Positions 7,520 through 14,647 of a stretch of 24,464 bases of DNA are shown in pieces. Position 1 is the stretch's first letter. Every line of letters starts with the position of its first letter. Origin of the DNA: Bacillota bacterium. Lineage in GTDB: Bacteria; Bacillota; Clostridia; Christensenellales; Aristaeellaceae. The notes under the pieces are model-generated. The model had not been told where the DNA came from and made no database searches. It saw only the letters and a program-made list of their open reading frames with translations. The position numbers were made by a program, and so were the translations under genes. The stretch covers positions 1 through 24,464 of the forward strand of contig JAGVSV010000230.1 in the NCBI GenBank assembly GCA_019137115.1, in the 5' to 3' direction.

Positions 7520-7993
7520 ATGGTAGATGTTGCAAATGCGTGCCTTGAAAGGCACGAACAGTGGATGCGGGAAGCGCTCAGGGAAGCCGCGCTGTCGGGG
7601 CCCGATGTGCCGGTGGGCGCAGTTGTGGTCAGCGATGGCCGCGTGATCGCCCGCGCGCACAACCAGCGCGAGCGAGCCCAGGACCCGCTCGCCCATGCCG
7701 AACTGCTGGCACTGCAGAGAGCGGCGACATCCCTCTCCACCCGGCGGCTGTCCGGCTGCACGCTGTACGTTACGCTGGAGCCCTGCCCCATGTGCGCTGG
7801 CGCGCTGATCCTGTCGGGCATCGACCTGTGCGTGTTTGGGGCGTATGACCAAGCTTACGGCTGCTGCGGCAGCGTGTACGCCCTGCCGATGGATCCGGCC
7901 TTTCCCCACCATGTGCCCTGCGTGGGCGGCGTGCTGGAAACCGAATGCGCGGCGCTGCTCCAGGATTTTTTCGCCCGCATCCGGGCAGAATAA
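7520..7993 (+). CDS. tadA: tRNA-specific adenosine deaminase TadA
   Basis: Deaminates adenosine 34 of tRNA-Arg(ACG) to inosine. Zinc-dependent cytidine-deaminase fold with both catalytic motifs: HAE (59-61, in AHAELLALQ) supplying a zinc ligand and the proton shuttle Glu, and PCPMCAGA with Cys89 and Cys92. The motif PVGAVVV (31-37), the N-terminal WMREAL and VTLEPCPMC are typical. With the ATG at 7520 it is 157 aa, a normal length. No Shine-Dalgarno precedes this ATG, but a good promoter ends right at it. A second in-frame ATG at 7565 (WMREAL) has GAAAGG 12-13 nt upstream, but that start would remove the beginning of helix 1. The frame also extends back to 7460 without homology. Confidence 0.92.
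   Translation: MVDVANACLERHEQWMREALREAALSGPDVPVGAVVVSDGRVIARAHNQRERAQDPLAHAELLALQRAATSLSTRRLSGCTLYVTLEPCPMCAGALILSGIDLCVFGAYDQAYGCCGSVYALPMDPAFPHHVPCVGGVLETECAALLQDFFARIRAE
7540..7555. repeat. inverted repeat GTGCCTT-N2-AAGGCAC
   Basis: A 7-bp perfect inverted repeat separated by 2 bp lies within codons 7-12 of tadA and 36-51 nt upstream of the divergent nitroreductase ATG. It has the size of an operator for a dimeric repressor, but this is inference; it could also be chance in coding sequence. Confidence 0.35.
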
Positions 7994-8059
7994 TCGCCTA
8001 CTTACTATAGCATAGCCCCCACGCGCGTTCAAACGCGAAACGCTGGGCACGCCAGCCGC

Positions 8060-8076
8060 GCCGCTCCTCCAGCGGC
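8060..8076 (-). terminator. hairpin after the acetamidase gene, weak terminator candidate
   Basis: GCCGCT-GGAGG-AGCGGC (minus strand) starts 4 nt after the acetamidase stop codon. There is no U-run after it. It lies in the 87-nt gap between the convergent tadA and acetamidase genes, which otherwise holds only another short palindrome (CGCGTTCAAACGCG near 8024-8037). Confidence 0.3.
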
Positions 8077-8080
8077 TCGG

Positions 8081-8986
8081 TTACGCGTTCGCCTGCTGCA
8101 GTATGCCCTTGGGCATCTTGCAGATATAGCTGCTGGTGGGGTTGACAAACTGGGTGCACCGGGCTTCCATCACCTGGCCCATCAACAGATACGCTTCCTC
8201 AATGGGAAATGCGTAGTCATCCACCATCCACAGCACCATCTGCTCGACGGCCAGATGAAAGGATTCCTCCGGCGTGCGCTCGCAGCCCACGGTCATGATG
8301 TGGGCGGCATCCTCGATGCGCACGCAGCGGTATTCCGGCGGGCGCTTAAGCAGCCTTGCGCGCAGCTTGACCACCGAGCGGCACTCGATGCCGCCGGAGC
8401 AGTTGATTTCACCGTCCCCTTGCAGCGCGTGCGCGTCGCCCACGTGCAGCAGCGCGCCGTCCACCTCCACCGGCAGGTAGACCGTGCTGCCCGCGCGCAC
8501 CTCCTGTACGTCCATATTGCCGCCGTGCACGCCGCCCTTCGCGTTGCTCAAGGTCTCCTCGCCGGGCGCGGTGCCCAGCGTGCCGATCATGGGCGCAACG
8601 GGCAGTTTGATCTTGTCGCTCCAGTGCACAACGTGTTCGTCAATGCGCACGGTTTTCACGTTCAGGCCCCAGTCACGCGGCAGGATGCGGCAAGCCAGCG
8701 GGTTGGAGGCGTTGACAAATCCGGTGTATCCCAGGGTGTCCGGCGTGATGGACAGGATGTCCACCGCCAGCAAATCGCCGGGCTTGGCGTCCGCAACCGC
8801 GATGACCACCGTGGGGTTCAGCGCGCAGGTTTTGTCCGGCGTCCACACATCCTCCTGGGACGTAAGCCACCCGCCGGTGCACAGCTCGGTTTCTGCCAGA
8901 AACGGCTGCCCCGGTTGCACGGCGATCTGCGGCGGGTTGTGCCGGCTATGGTAGTTGTACGTGATGTCCCTTTTTGCTGTCAGCAT
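8081..8986 (-). CDS. acetamidase/formamidase family protein
   Basis: A 301-residue member of the FmdA/AmdA family, which hydrolyses short amides such as formamide or acetamide to the acid and ammonia. Signatures are GGVHGGNMD (151-159), LLHVGDAHALQGDGEI (179-194) and the early PGD and GF-N segments; the His/Asp residues in these motifs are the presumed metal ligands. The ATG at 8986 is chosen because GAAAGGA lies 8-9 nt upstream; the frame continues to 9097 but that stretch includes the promoter region. It is divergent from pckG and has its own good promoter. No ABC transporter or urea/amide regulator is adjacent, so the physiological substrate is unclear. Confidence 0.9.
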   Translation of the reverse strand: MLTAKRDITYNYHSRHNPPQIAVQPGQPFLAETELCTGGWLTSQEDVWTPDKTCALNPTVVIAVADAKPGDLLAVDILSITPDTLGYTGFVNASNPLACRILPRDWGLNVKTVRIDEHVVHWSDKIKLPVAPMIGTLGTAPGEETLSNAKGGVHGGNMDVQEVRAGSTVYLPVEVDGALLHVGDAHALQGDGEINCSGGIECRSVVKLRARLLKRPPEYRCVRIEDAAHIMTVGCERTPEESFHLAVEQMVLWMVDDYAFPIEEAYLLMGQVMEARCTQFVNPTSSYICKMPKGILQQANA

Positions 8987-9041
8987 GGCGATATTCCTTT
9001 CGATGGCGCCATACGGGCGCGGCGGCTTGCTTGATGGCAAC

Positions 9042-9070
9042 ATCATAGGCCTGCCGCCTGCGCGCGTCAA
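9042..9070 (-). promoter_or_regulatory. sigma-A-type promoter of the acetamidase gene
   Basis: Minus strand: TTGACG (9065-9070), 17-nt spacer, TATGAT (9042-9047); each hexamer is one base from consensus. The predicted start near 9035 gives a leader of about 49 nt to the ATG at 8986. A second minus-strand TTGACA occurs at 9124-9129 but lacks a good -10. Confidence 0.75.
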
Positions 9071-9158
9071 TCCTGCACTCGAATAATATGGCCGCAAGAA
9101 TATGCAAGTTCACCCTTCTCTCCTGTCAAAAAGCCCCGAAAAGCGTGCGCGCGAATTG

Positions 9159-9187
9159 TTGACATGCGAAGGCACGCGTTATATAAT
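9159..9187 (+). promoter_or_regulatory. perfect consensus sigma-A promoter of pckG
   Basis: TTGACA (9159-9164), exactly 17 nt, TATAAT (9182-9187): a full 12/12 match to the housekeeping consensus. Predicted start about 9194, leaving a leader of about 120 nt before the ATG at 9317. The leader includes a T6 run near 9212 and short GC-rich inverted repeats (for example GCGG...CCGC around 9245), but I cannot match it to a known riboswitch. Confidence 0.85.
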
Positions 9188-9316
9188 TCATGGGATTGCC
9201 GCGAAAAGCGCACCTGGATTTTTTGCAAGCAACAGGCGCGGCTAGCGGGCAGCTCCGCCCTGTATGCCGGTGGATTCTCAATCGGGCGCCCAGCCCTGAC
9301 AAACAAAGGAGTACTC

Positions 9317-11104
9317 ATGATGACCAAGAACCAAAAACTGCTCTCCTGGGTGAAGGAAATCGAAGCGCTGTGCAAGCCGGACCGCGTCAAGTGGTGCGAT
9401 GGCTCGCAGGAGGAGTATGACGGCCTGATGGCGCAGATGGTCGCTTCCGGCGCCGCCATCAAGCTGAACGAAAAAAAGCGCCCGAATTCCTACCTGTTCC
9501 GGAGCCACCCCAGCGATGTGGCCCGCGTGGAGGACCGTACGTTCATCGCCTCCAAAACCAAGGAAGAAGCCGGCGCCAACAACAACTGGCGCGATCCGAT
9601 CGAGCTGCGCAAAACGCTCACCGAGCTTTTTGACGGCAGCATGCGCGGCCGCACCCTGTATGTCATCCCCTTTGTGATGGGGCCGCTGGGCTCCCCGTTC
9701 TCCATCGTGGGCGTGGAAATCACCGACAGCCCCTACGTCGTCGTCAACATGCGCATCATGACCCGCATGGGCACCGCGGCTTTGGACATGCTGGGCGAAG
9801 ACGGCGATTTCATCCCCTGCCTGCACTCCGTGGGCGCCCCGCTTCAGCCCGGCGAGGAAGACGTGGCCTGGCCCTGCGCGCCGATCGAGCAGAAATACAT
9901 CGCCCACTTCCCGGAGGACCTGTCCATCTGGTCCTACGGCTCCGGTTACGGCGGCAACGCGCTGCTGGGCAAGAAATGCCTGGCGCTACGCATCGCGTCC
10001 CTCAAGGCCCGCGACGAAGGCTGGCTGGCCGAGCACATGCTCATCCTGGGCCTGACTGACCCCAAGGGCCGCAAGACCTGGCTGACGGCCGCGTTCCCCA
10101 GCGCCTGCGGCAAAACCAACCTGGCGATGCTGGTGCCCACGCTGCCCGGCTACAAGGTCGAAACCGTTGGCGATGACATCGCCTGGCTGCGCCGCGGCAA
10201 GGACGGCAGCCTGCGCGCGGTCAACCCCGAAGCCGGGTTCTTTGGCGTTGCGCCGGGCACCTCCTACCAGTCCAACCCCAACGCCATGTACACCATTGAA
10301 AAGAACACCATCTTCACCAACGTGGCGCTGACGGATGACGGCGACGTGTGGTGGGAGGGCATTGGTTCGCCCGCGCCGGATCACCTGATCGACTGGCACG
10401 GCAATGACTGGGCGCCGGGTGCCGACCATCCCGCCGCTCACCCCAACAGCCGCTTCACCGTGGCTGCCGCGCAGTGCCCCGCCATCTCCCCCGAGTGGGA
10501 AAACCCGGACGGCGTACCGATCAGCGCGATCCTTCTGGGCGGCCGCCGCCCGCGCGTGGTACCGCTGGTGGTGGAAGGCCGCGACTGGGCGCACGGTATC
10601 TTCCTGGGCTCCATCATGGGCTCGGAGATCACCGCCGCCGCGATCTCGGACAAAATCGGCCAGGTGCGCCGCGACCCGTTTGCCATGCTGCCCTTCACCG
10701 GCTATCGCCTGAGCGCGTACCTGAAGCACTGGCTCGAGATGGAAGGCCGCATTGACAAGGACAAGCTGCCCCATTTCTTCCACGTCAACTGGTTCCGCCG
10801 CGGCGAGGACGGCAAGTTCCTGTGGCCGGGCTTTGGCGACAACGTCCGCGTGCTGGAATGGGCCGCCAAGCGCGTCCATGGCGAGATTGACGCCAACGAC
10901 AGCGCGCTGGGCTATCTGCCCGCGCCCGGGGACATCAACATTGACGGCTTGGGCGAGGTGAACATGGAAGAACTGCTCACGCTCAAAAAGGACGAATGGC
11001 TGGCCGAGGCGGAGTCCATCCGCGCCTACTACGACAAGATGGGCGAAGTGCCGCAGAAGCTGTACGACCTGCTGGATGACATGGTCGCCCGACTCAAAAA
11101 GTAA
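9317..11104 (+). CDS. pckG: phosphoenolpyruvate carboxykinase, GTP-type
   Basis: Interconverts oxaloacetate + GTP and PEP + CO2 + GDP in the cytoplasm; in anaerobes it often runs in the carboxylating direction. The 595-residue length is typical of the GTP class. Visible motifs: the P-loop/kinase-1 with its reactive cysteine, AFPSACGKTN (259-268, Cys264, Lys266); the metal/kinase-2 motif VGDDIAWL (284-291); NPEAGFFGVAPGT (303-315); and the downstream VNWFRR...GKFLWPGFGDN that binds guanine in this class. All appear intact. The ATGATG at 9317/9320 is preceded by AAAGGAG 5 nt away, which decides the start; an upstream ATG at 9164 overlaps the -35 and is not used. The gene is monocistronic, between a consensus promoter and a strong terminator, suggesting high expression. 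Confidence 0.97.
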   Translation: MMTKNQKLLSWVKEIEALCKPDRVKWCDGSQEEYDGLMAQMVASGAAIKLNEKKRPNSYLFRSHPSDVARVEDRTFIASKTKEEAGANNNWRDPIELRKTLTELFDGSMRGRTLYVIPFVMGPLGSPFSIVGVEITDSPYVVVNMRIMTRMGTAALDMLGEDGDFIPCLHSVGAPLQPGEEDVAWPCAPIEQKYIAHFPEDLSIWSYGSGYGGNALLGKKCLALRIASLKARDEGWLAEHMLILGLTDPKGRKTWLTAAFPSACGKTNLAMLVPTLPGYKVETVGDDIAWLRRGKDGSLRAVNPEAGFFGVAPGTSYQSNPNAMYTIEKNTIFTNVALTDDGDVWWEGIGSPAPDHLIDWHGNDWAPGADHPAAHPNSRFTVAAAQCPAISPEWENPDGVPISAILLGGRRPRVVPLVVEGRDWAHGIFLGSIMGSEITAAAISDKIGQVRRDPFAMLPFTGYRLSAYLKHWLEMEGRIDKDKLPHFFHVNWFRRGEDGKFLWPGFGDNVRVLEWAAKRVHGEIDANDSALGYLPAPGDINIDGLGEVNMEELLTLKKDEWLAEAESIRAYYDKMGEVPQKLYDLLDDMVARLKK

Positions 11105-11158
11105 GCGGTTTATCCAAACCAACAGGCGGCCGGCTCACGCCGACCAATGCCATCACCG

Positions 11159-11187
11159 CCCGGGATCCGCAAGGGTTCCGGGTTTTT
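11159..11187 (+). terminator. intrinsic terminator of pckG
   Basis: A 10-bp stem (CCCGGGATCC with GGGTTCCGGG, two G-U pairs) closed by a GCAA (GNRA) tetraloop, followed by TTTTTG. It begins 54 nt after the pckG stop. Confidence 0.9.
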
Positions 11188-11228
11188 GTACCCCCATGCG
11201 CAGCGGAATAACAATCAATGTGGAATGC

Positions 11229-11257
11229 TTGCCACACGGAAGTCCTTGTGATACCCT
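11229..11257 (+). promoter_or_regulatory. candidate promoter of the FMN/rhodanese gene
   Basis: TTGCCA (11229-11234), 17-nt spacer and TACCCT (11252-11257) with a TGn extension just before it. Only a moderate match, but a promoter is needed here because a strong terminator precedes the gene. Confidence 0.35.
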
Positions 11258-11312
11258 TCCCTTGAAAGGGCGGAACGCACGCCGAAAAAACGAAACCATG
11301 AGGAGGTATCGA

Positions 11313-12668
11313 ATGAACAGGATCAAGAAATACCTGGCCCTGCTAGCTGCGCTGGTGATGGTGTGGGGTCTGGCGATCGCGCCGGTACACGCGCAGGACA
11401 TCACGCTGGAGGACATCAACCGCTTCCTGAACGAAAGCGCCAAGCTGGGCGAGGGCGGCAAAGCCAACCCCGTCGCCGTGATTCCGATCAACCACATCGA
11501 CGGCCCGCACGAGGAGGACCTGTTCTACGCGTTTGTGCCGTTCAAGTATGTGGCCCGCAGCTACATCAAGTACCAGGTGGTGTTCATCAGCTGCACCTGC
11601 CGTTCTGCGGACGTCAACTACTGGACAACCGCGTATGTCGACCTGACGCTGCCCGACAGCGGCTTGCTGGACGACGCCGAGATCCGCACGCTGTCCTTTG
11701 ACGCGGACGGCACGGGCCGCTATCTGGGCGGCTTCTGGGGCGACAGCAATCCCATCCCGTCGGGGCAGACGTTTGAGCTGATCAACACCGAGTATGTGCC
11801 CTACTATGTCGGCAAGACATGGGCCGACATCAAAGGCTTGAGCACGATTGACGACATTGACCTTGCCGATTACCAGGCAGGCGAAGGGCGCGGCGACTAT
11901 GTGCTGGATACCTGGACGGGTGCGACAGTGTCCACCAACAACATCCTGCGCATGCTGCAGGCGCTGATCAAGCACCACGGCACCGACCCGTACTTTGCCG
12001 GCGATGAAAGCCTCAAGGCCGACGCCGCGCCCGTGGAAACGCAGGATGCCAAGCCCGAGCAGGCGCCCGCCGCTGAAACTGCCGCCGTCGCGCTCAAGGA
12101 ACTGCCGGCGCCCGTGGACACCAACAAGACCTACCTGCCCAACAAGGACGCCAAGGAAGAGGTGCCTTGCACCGAGGGCAGCTTCGGGCCCACCTGTTCG
12201 TCCATCACGCCGGACAACCTGAAGGATTACCTGGGCCGCCCGGACATCCTGTACATCGACACCCGCGACTTTGGCGACTACATGAAGAAGCACCTGCGCA
12301 ACTTTGAGGTGGTGCCGTTTTTCGCGCTCGTGTACAACGCCGAAGCGCACACAAACAAGGACCTGCCGCAGCTGTACGGCGGCACGCCCACAGAACCGGT
12401 GCCCGTGTATGAGGAATCCGACGAGCTGCTGGAAGTGCTCTTCCCCAAGGACAAGACGCTGTTTATCATGTGCCAGTCCGGCGGACGGGTGGGCATGCTG
12501 ATGAACATCCTCAAAGCCCGCGGCTGGGACATGAGCAAGATCTACAACATCGGCGGCATGGCGCAATACACCGGCCCGGAGTACCGCGCGCTGACTACCG
12601 ACACCCCCGAGTTCATCCTGGAAGGCACCTACACCATTGAAGGCTTGACGAGGATCGAGCCCAAATAA
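11313..12668 (+). CDS. secreted FMN-binding (flavinylation motif) - rhodanese fusion protein
   Basis: A 451-residue exported protein. A signal peptide (1-28, ending APVHAQ, no lipobox Cys) leads to an N-terminal domain that ends in DTWTGATVST (199-208). This fits the D-x-x-(S/T)-G-A-T motif that ApbE flavin transferases modify in NqrC/RnfG-type FMN-binding domains, so Thr205 is the predicted covalent FMN site. After an Ala/Pro/Glu linker (about 232-270) comes a rhodanese-like domain (about 297-425) with ILYIDTRDF and the active-site loop CQSGGR (Cys387). Extra cysteines at 94/96 (CTC) and 286/295 could form disulfides. The ATG at 11313 has AGGAGG six bases upstream. The gene is monocistronic. 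A periplasm-like redox or sulfur-transfer role is inferred; no ApbE, sulfur transporter or partner is in the window. Confidence 0.85.
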   Translation: MNRIKKYLALLAALVMVWGLAIAPVHAQDITLEDINRFLNESAKLGEGGKANPVAVIPINHIDGPHEEDLFYAFVPFKYVARSYIKYQVVFISCTCRSADVNYWTTAYVDLTLPDSGLLDDAEIRTLSFDADGTGRYLGGFWGDSNPIPSGQTFELINTEYVPYYVGKTWADIKGLSTIDDIDLADYQAGEGRGDYVLDTWTGATVSTNNILRMLQALIKHHGTDPYFAGDESLKADAAPVETQDAKPEQAPAAETAAVALKELPAPVDTNKTYLPNKDAKEEVPCTEGSFGPTCSSITPDNLKDYLGRPDILYIDTRDFGDYMKKHLRNFEVVPFFALVYNAEAHTNKDLPQLYGGTPTEPVPVYEESDELLEVLFPKDKTLFIMCQSGGRVGMLMNILKARGWDMSKIYNIGGMAQYTGPEYRALTTDTPEFILEGTYTIEGLTRIEPK

Positions 12669-12686
12669 GCTAAGCCTGCCCCTGTT

Positions 12687-12723
12687 GCCGGCGCCTGCTT
12701 CCTGCGGCGCCGGCTTTCTTTTT
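12687..12723 (+). terminator. intrinsic terminator of the FMN/rhodanese gene
   Basis: A 9-bp perfect GC stem GCCGGCGCC/GGCGCCGGC with a 10-nt loop followed by TTTCTTTTT. Starts 18 nt after the stop codon. Confidence 0.93.
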
Positions 12724-12737
12724 GGCGTTCCGTTTCA

Positions 12738-12766
12738 TTTACACCCACTGTCTCGCATGCTATGAT
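12738..12766 (+). promoter_or_regulatory. promoter of the radical-SAM / rng / miaB / mutSL operon
   Basis: TTTACA (12738-12743), 17-nt spacer, TATGAT (12761-12766) with an extended -10 TGC immediately upstream. The predicted start near 12773 gives a short leader of about 27 nt before the TTG start at 12800. It is the only strong promoter I see for the following nine genes. Confidence 0.75.
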
Positions 12767-12799
12767 GATTAGACGCGCTTTGCGTAGGGAGGACATTGT

Positions 12800-14647
12800 T
12801 TGAACCTTGAAATGAACGCGCGGCTGGACAGGCTGCTGGACCGGGTGGAGAAGCCCGCCCGATATGTGGGCGCCGAGGTGGGCGCAGTGGCAAAGCCCCT
12901 TGAAAAGGGGATGGGCACGTTCGCCTTCTGCTTTCCGGACACCTACGAAATCGCAATGTCGCATCTGGGCATGAAGGTGCTGTACGATGTACTCAACCGG
13001 GATGCGGATCTTGTGTGCGAGCGCGTCTGCATGCCGTGGAGCGACATGGCCGATCTGCTGCGACAAGAAGGCGTTCCGCTGTTTTCGCTGGAGACGCGCA
13101 CCCCGCTTCGTGATTTCCAGGTCGTGGGCTTTACACTGCAATATGAGATGAGTTACACAAACATCCTGGAGATGCTGGATTTGGGGCACATTCCGGTGCT
13201 GGCAAGCGGGCGCGCGGAGGACATGCCCATCGTGATCGCGGGCGGCCCGTGCGCGTTCAACCCGGAGCCGCTGGCGCCCTTCATCGACGCTTTTGTGCTG
13301 GGCGATGGGGAGACCGCCACGCTGGAAATCGCCCACGCCGTGCGCGGGCTGCGCGCGAAGAACGCGCGGCGGGAGGATATCCTGATGGCGCTGGCGCAGA
13401 TGCCTGGCGTGTACGTGCCGCGCTTCTACGAGCCTGCGTACCGCGCCGACGGCACGCTGGCCGCCTTTGAGCCCATCCGCTCCGACGTGCCCGCACGGAT
13501 CAAAAAGCGCATCGAGCGCGACCTCAACCTCGCGCCCTATCCGGAAACGATGGTCGTGCCCTATGCCGAGGCGGTGCATGACCGCATTGTGCTGGAGATC
13601 ATGCGCGGCTGCACCCGCGGTTGCCGTTTCTGCCAGGCTGGGATGCTGTACCGCCCGGTGCGCGAGCGCAGTGTGGAAAGGCTGATGGACCTGGCCGAAA
13701 AGCTGGTCGCCGCCACCGGCTATGAGGAGATCTCGCTGTCCAGCCTCTCCAGCGGCGACTATTCCCAGCTGTCCGAGCTGGTCAAACAGTTGACCGAGCG
13801 CTTCAGCGCCCAGCGGGTGGGCGTGTCCCTGCCGTCCATGCGCCTGGACACCCTGGTGGGTCAGACGCTGGCGGATTCTGCCCAGGTGCGCAAAGGCGGC
13901 TTGACGCTGGCGCCCGAAGCCGGCACGCAGCGCCTGCGCGACGTGATCAACAAGGGCGTAACCGAGGATGACCTCAAAAACGCGGTGAGCGACGCGTTCC
14001 AGAACGGCTGGAATAGCGTCAAGCTGTACTTCATGCTGGGTTTGCCTACCGAAAATGACGACGACCTGACAGCCATTGGCGACCTGGCCAAGCTGGTGGA
14101 GGATGCCTACTACCAGGTGCCCAAGGGGCAGCGCGCGCCGGGCTTGCGCATCACGGTCAGCGCCGCCACATTCGTGCCCAAGCCCTTTACGCCCTTCCAG
14201 TGGTGCGCGCAGGACACCCTGCCCGAAATCGGGCGCAAGCAGGCGCTGCTGCGCGGGGCGCTCAAGCGCAAAAGCGTGACGTTCAATTGGCATGAGCCGG
14301 AACTGAGTTTTCTGGAGGCGTGCTTTGCCCGCGGCGACCGGCGCATGGCCGACGTGCTGCTTCAAGCATGGAAACTTGGCTGCCGACTGGACGGCTGGCA
14401 GCAGCATTTCCGCTATGACCTGTGGCTGCAAGCCTTTGCCGATCAGGGCGTGGACGCGTCGTTTTATGCCAACCGTGAGCGCGGCCAGGACGAGCTGCTG
14501 CCGTGGGATTTCATCGACGCCGGGGTCACCAAAGGGTATCTGGCGCGGGAGTACCAGCGCGCGTTGGATGGCGCCGTTACGCCGGACTGCCGCGACGGCT
14601 GCCAGGGCTGCGGCTTGCAGGGGATTGCCGGGGCATGCGCGCCATGA
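12800..14647 (+). CDS. TIGR03960-family B12-binding-domain radical SAM protein
   Basis: A 615-residue protein. Its N-terminal part (about 1-240) resembles a B12-binding-like domain, with FAFCFPDTYEIAMSHLG and GGPCAFNPEPLAPFIDAFVLGDGE typical of this family. The radical SAM core follows with the 4Fe-4S motif C-x3-C-x2-C at Cys271, Cys275 and Cys278 (GCTRGCRFCQAG). The C-terminus ends in a Cys cluster (CRDGCQGCG), also usual for the family. Its biochemical function is not established; it is habitually paired with the TIGR03936 protein and RNase E/G, as here. Translation starts at a TTG placed 7 nt after AGGGAGG; the nearest in-frame ATG (12812) is too far from this ribosome binding site. First gene of the operon; its TGA overlaps the next ATG. 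Confidence 0.92.
   Translation: MNLEMNARLDRLLDRVEKPARYVGAEVGAVAKPLEKGMGTFAFCFPDTYEIAMSHLGMKVLYDVLNRDADLVCERVCMPWSDMADLLRQEGVPLFSLETRTPLRDFQVVGFTLQYEMSYTNILEMLDLGHIPVLASGRAEDMPIVIAGGPCAFNPEPLAPFIDAFVLGDGETATLEIAHAVRGLRAKNARREDILMALAQMPGVYVPRFYEPAYRADGTLAAFEPIRSDVPARIKKRIERDLNLAPYPETMVVPYAEAVHDRIVLEIMRGCTRGCRFCQAGMLYRPVRERSVERLMDLAEKLVAATGYEEISLSSLSSGDYSQLSELVKQLTERFSAQRVGVSLPSMRLDTLVGQTLADSAQVRKGGLTLAPEAGTQRLRDVINKGVTEDDLKNAVSDAFQNGWNSVKLYFMLGLPTENDDDLTAIGDLAKLVEDAYYQVPKGQRAPGLRITVSAATFVPKPFTPFQWCAQDTLPEIGRKQALLRGALKRKSVTFNWHEPELSFLEACFARGDRRMADVLLQAWKLGCRLDGWQQHFRYDLWLQAFADQGVDASFYANRERGQDELLPWDFIDAGVTKGYLAREYQRALDGAVTPDCRDGCQGCGLQGIAGACAP

Noticed and set aside
7505..8050. N-terminal extension of the nitroreductase frame back to 8050
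   Set aside because: It runs antisense through the whole of tadA, and the ATG at 7504 has a strong ribosome binding site and marks the start of homology.
9164..9316. Upstream ATG extension of PEP carboxykinase at 9164
   Set aside because: This ATG overlaps the last base of the -35 box and lies upstream of the predicted transcript start. ATG 9317 has AAAGGAG and begins family homology.
9194..9316. Riboswitch in the pckG leader
   Set aside because: Only short GC inverted repeats and a T6 run are visible; no conserved core of a known riboswitch class and no terminator/antiterminator pair could be recognised.
12629..14431. 600-residue minus-strand frame opposite the TIGR03960 gene
   Set aside because: Antisense shadow; it also crosses a terminator and the operon promoter and has no recognisable motif.
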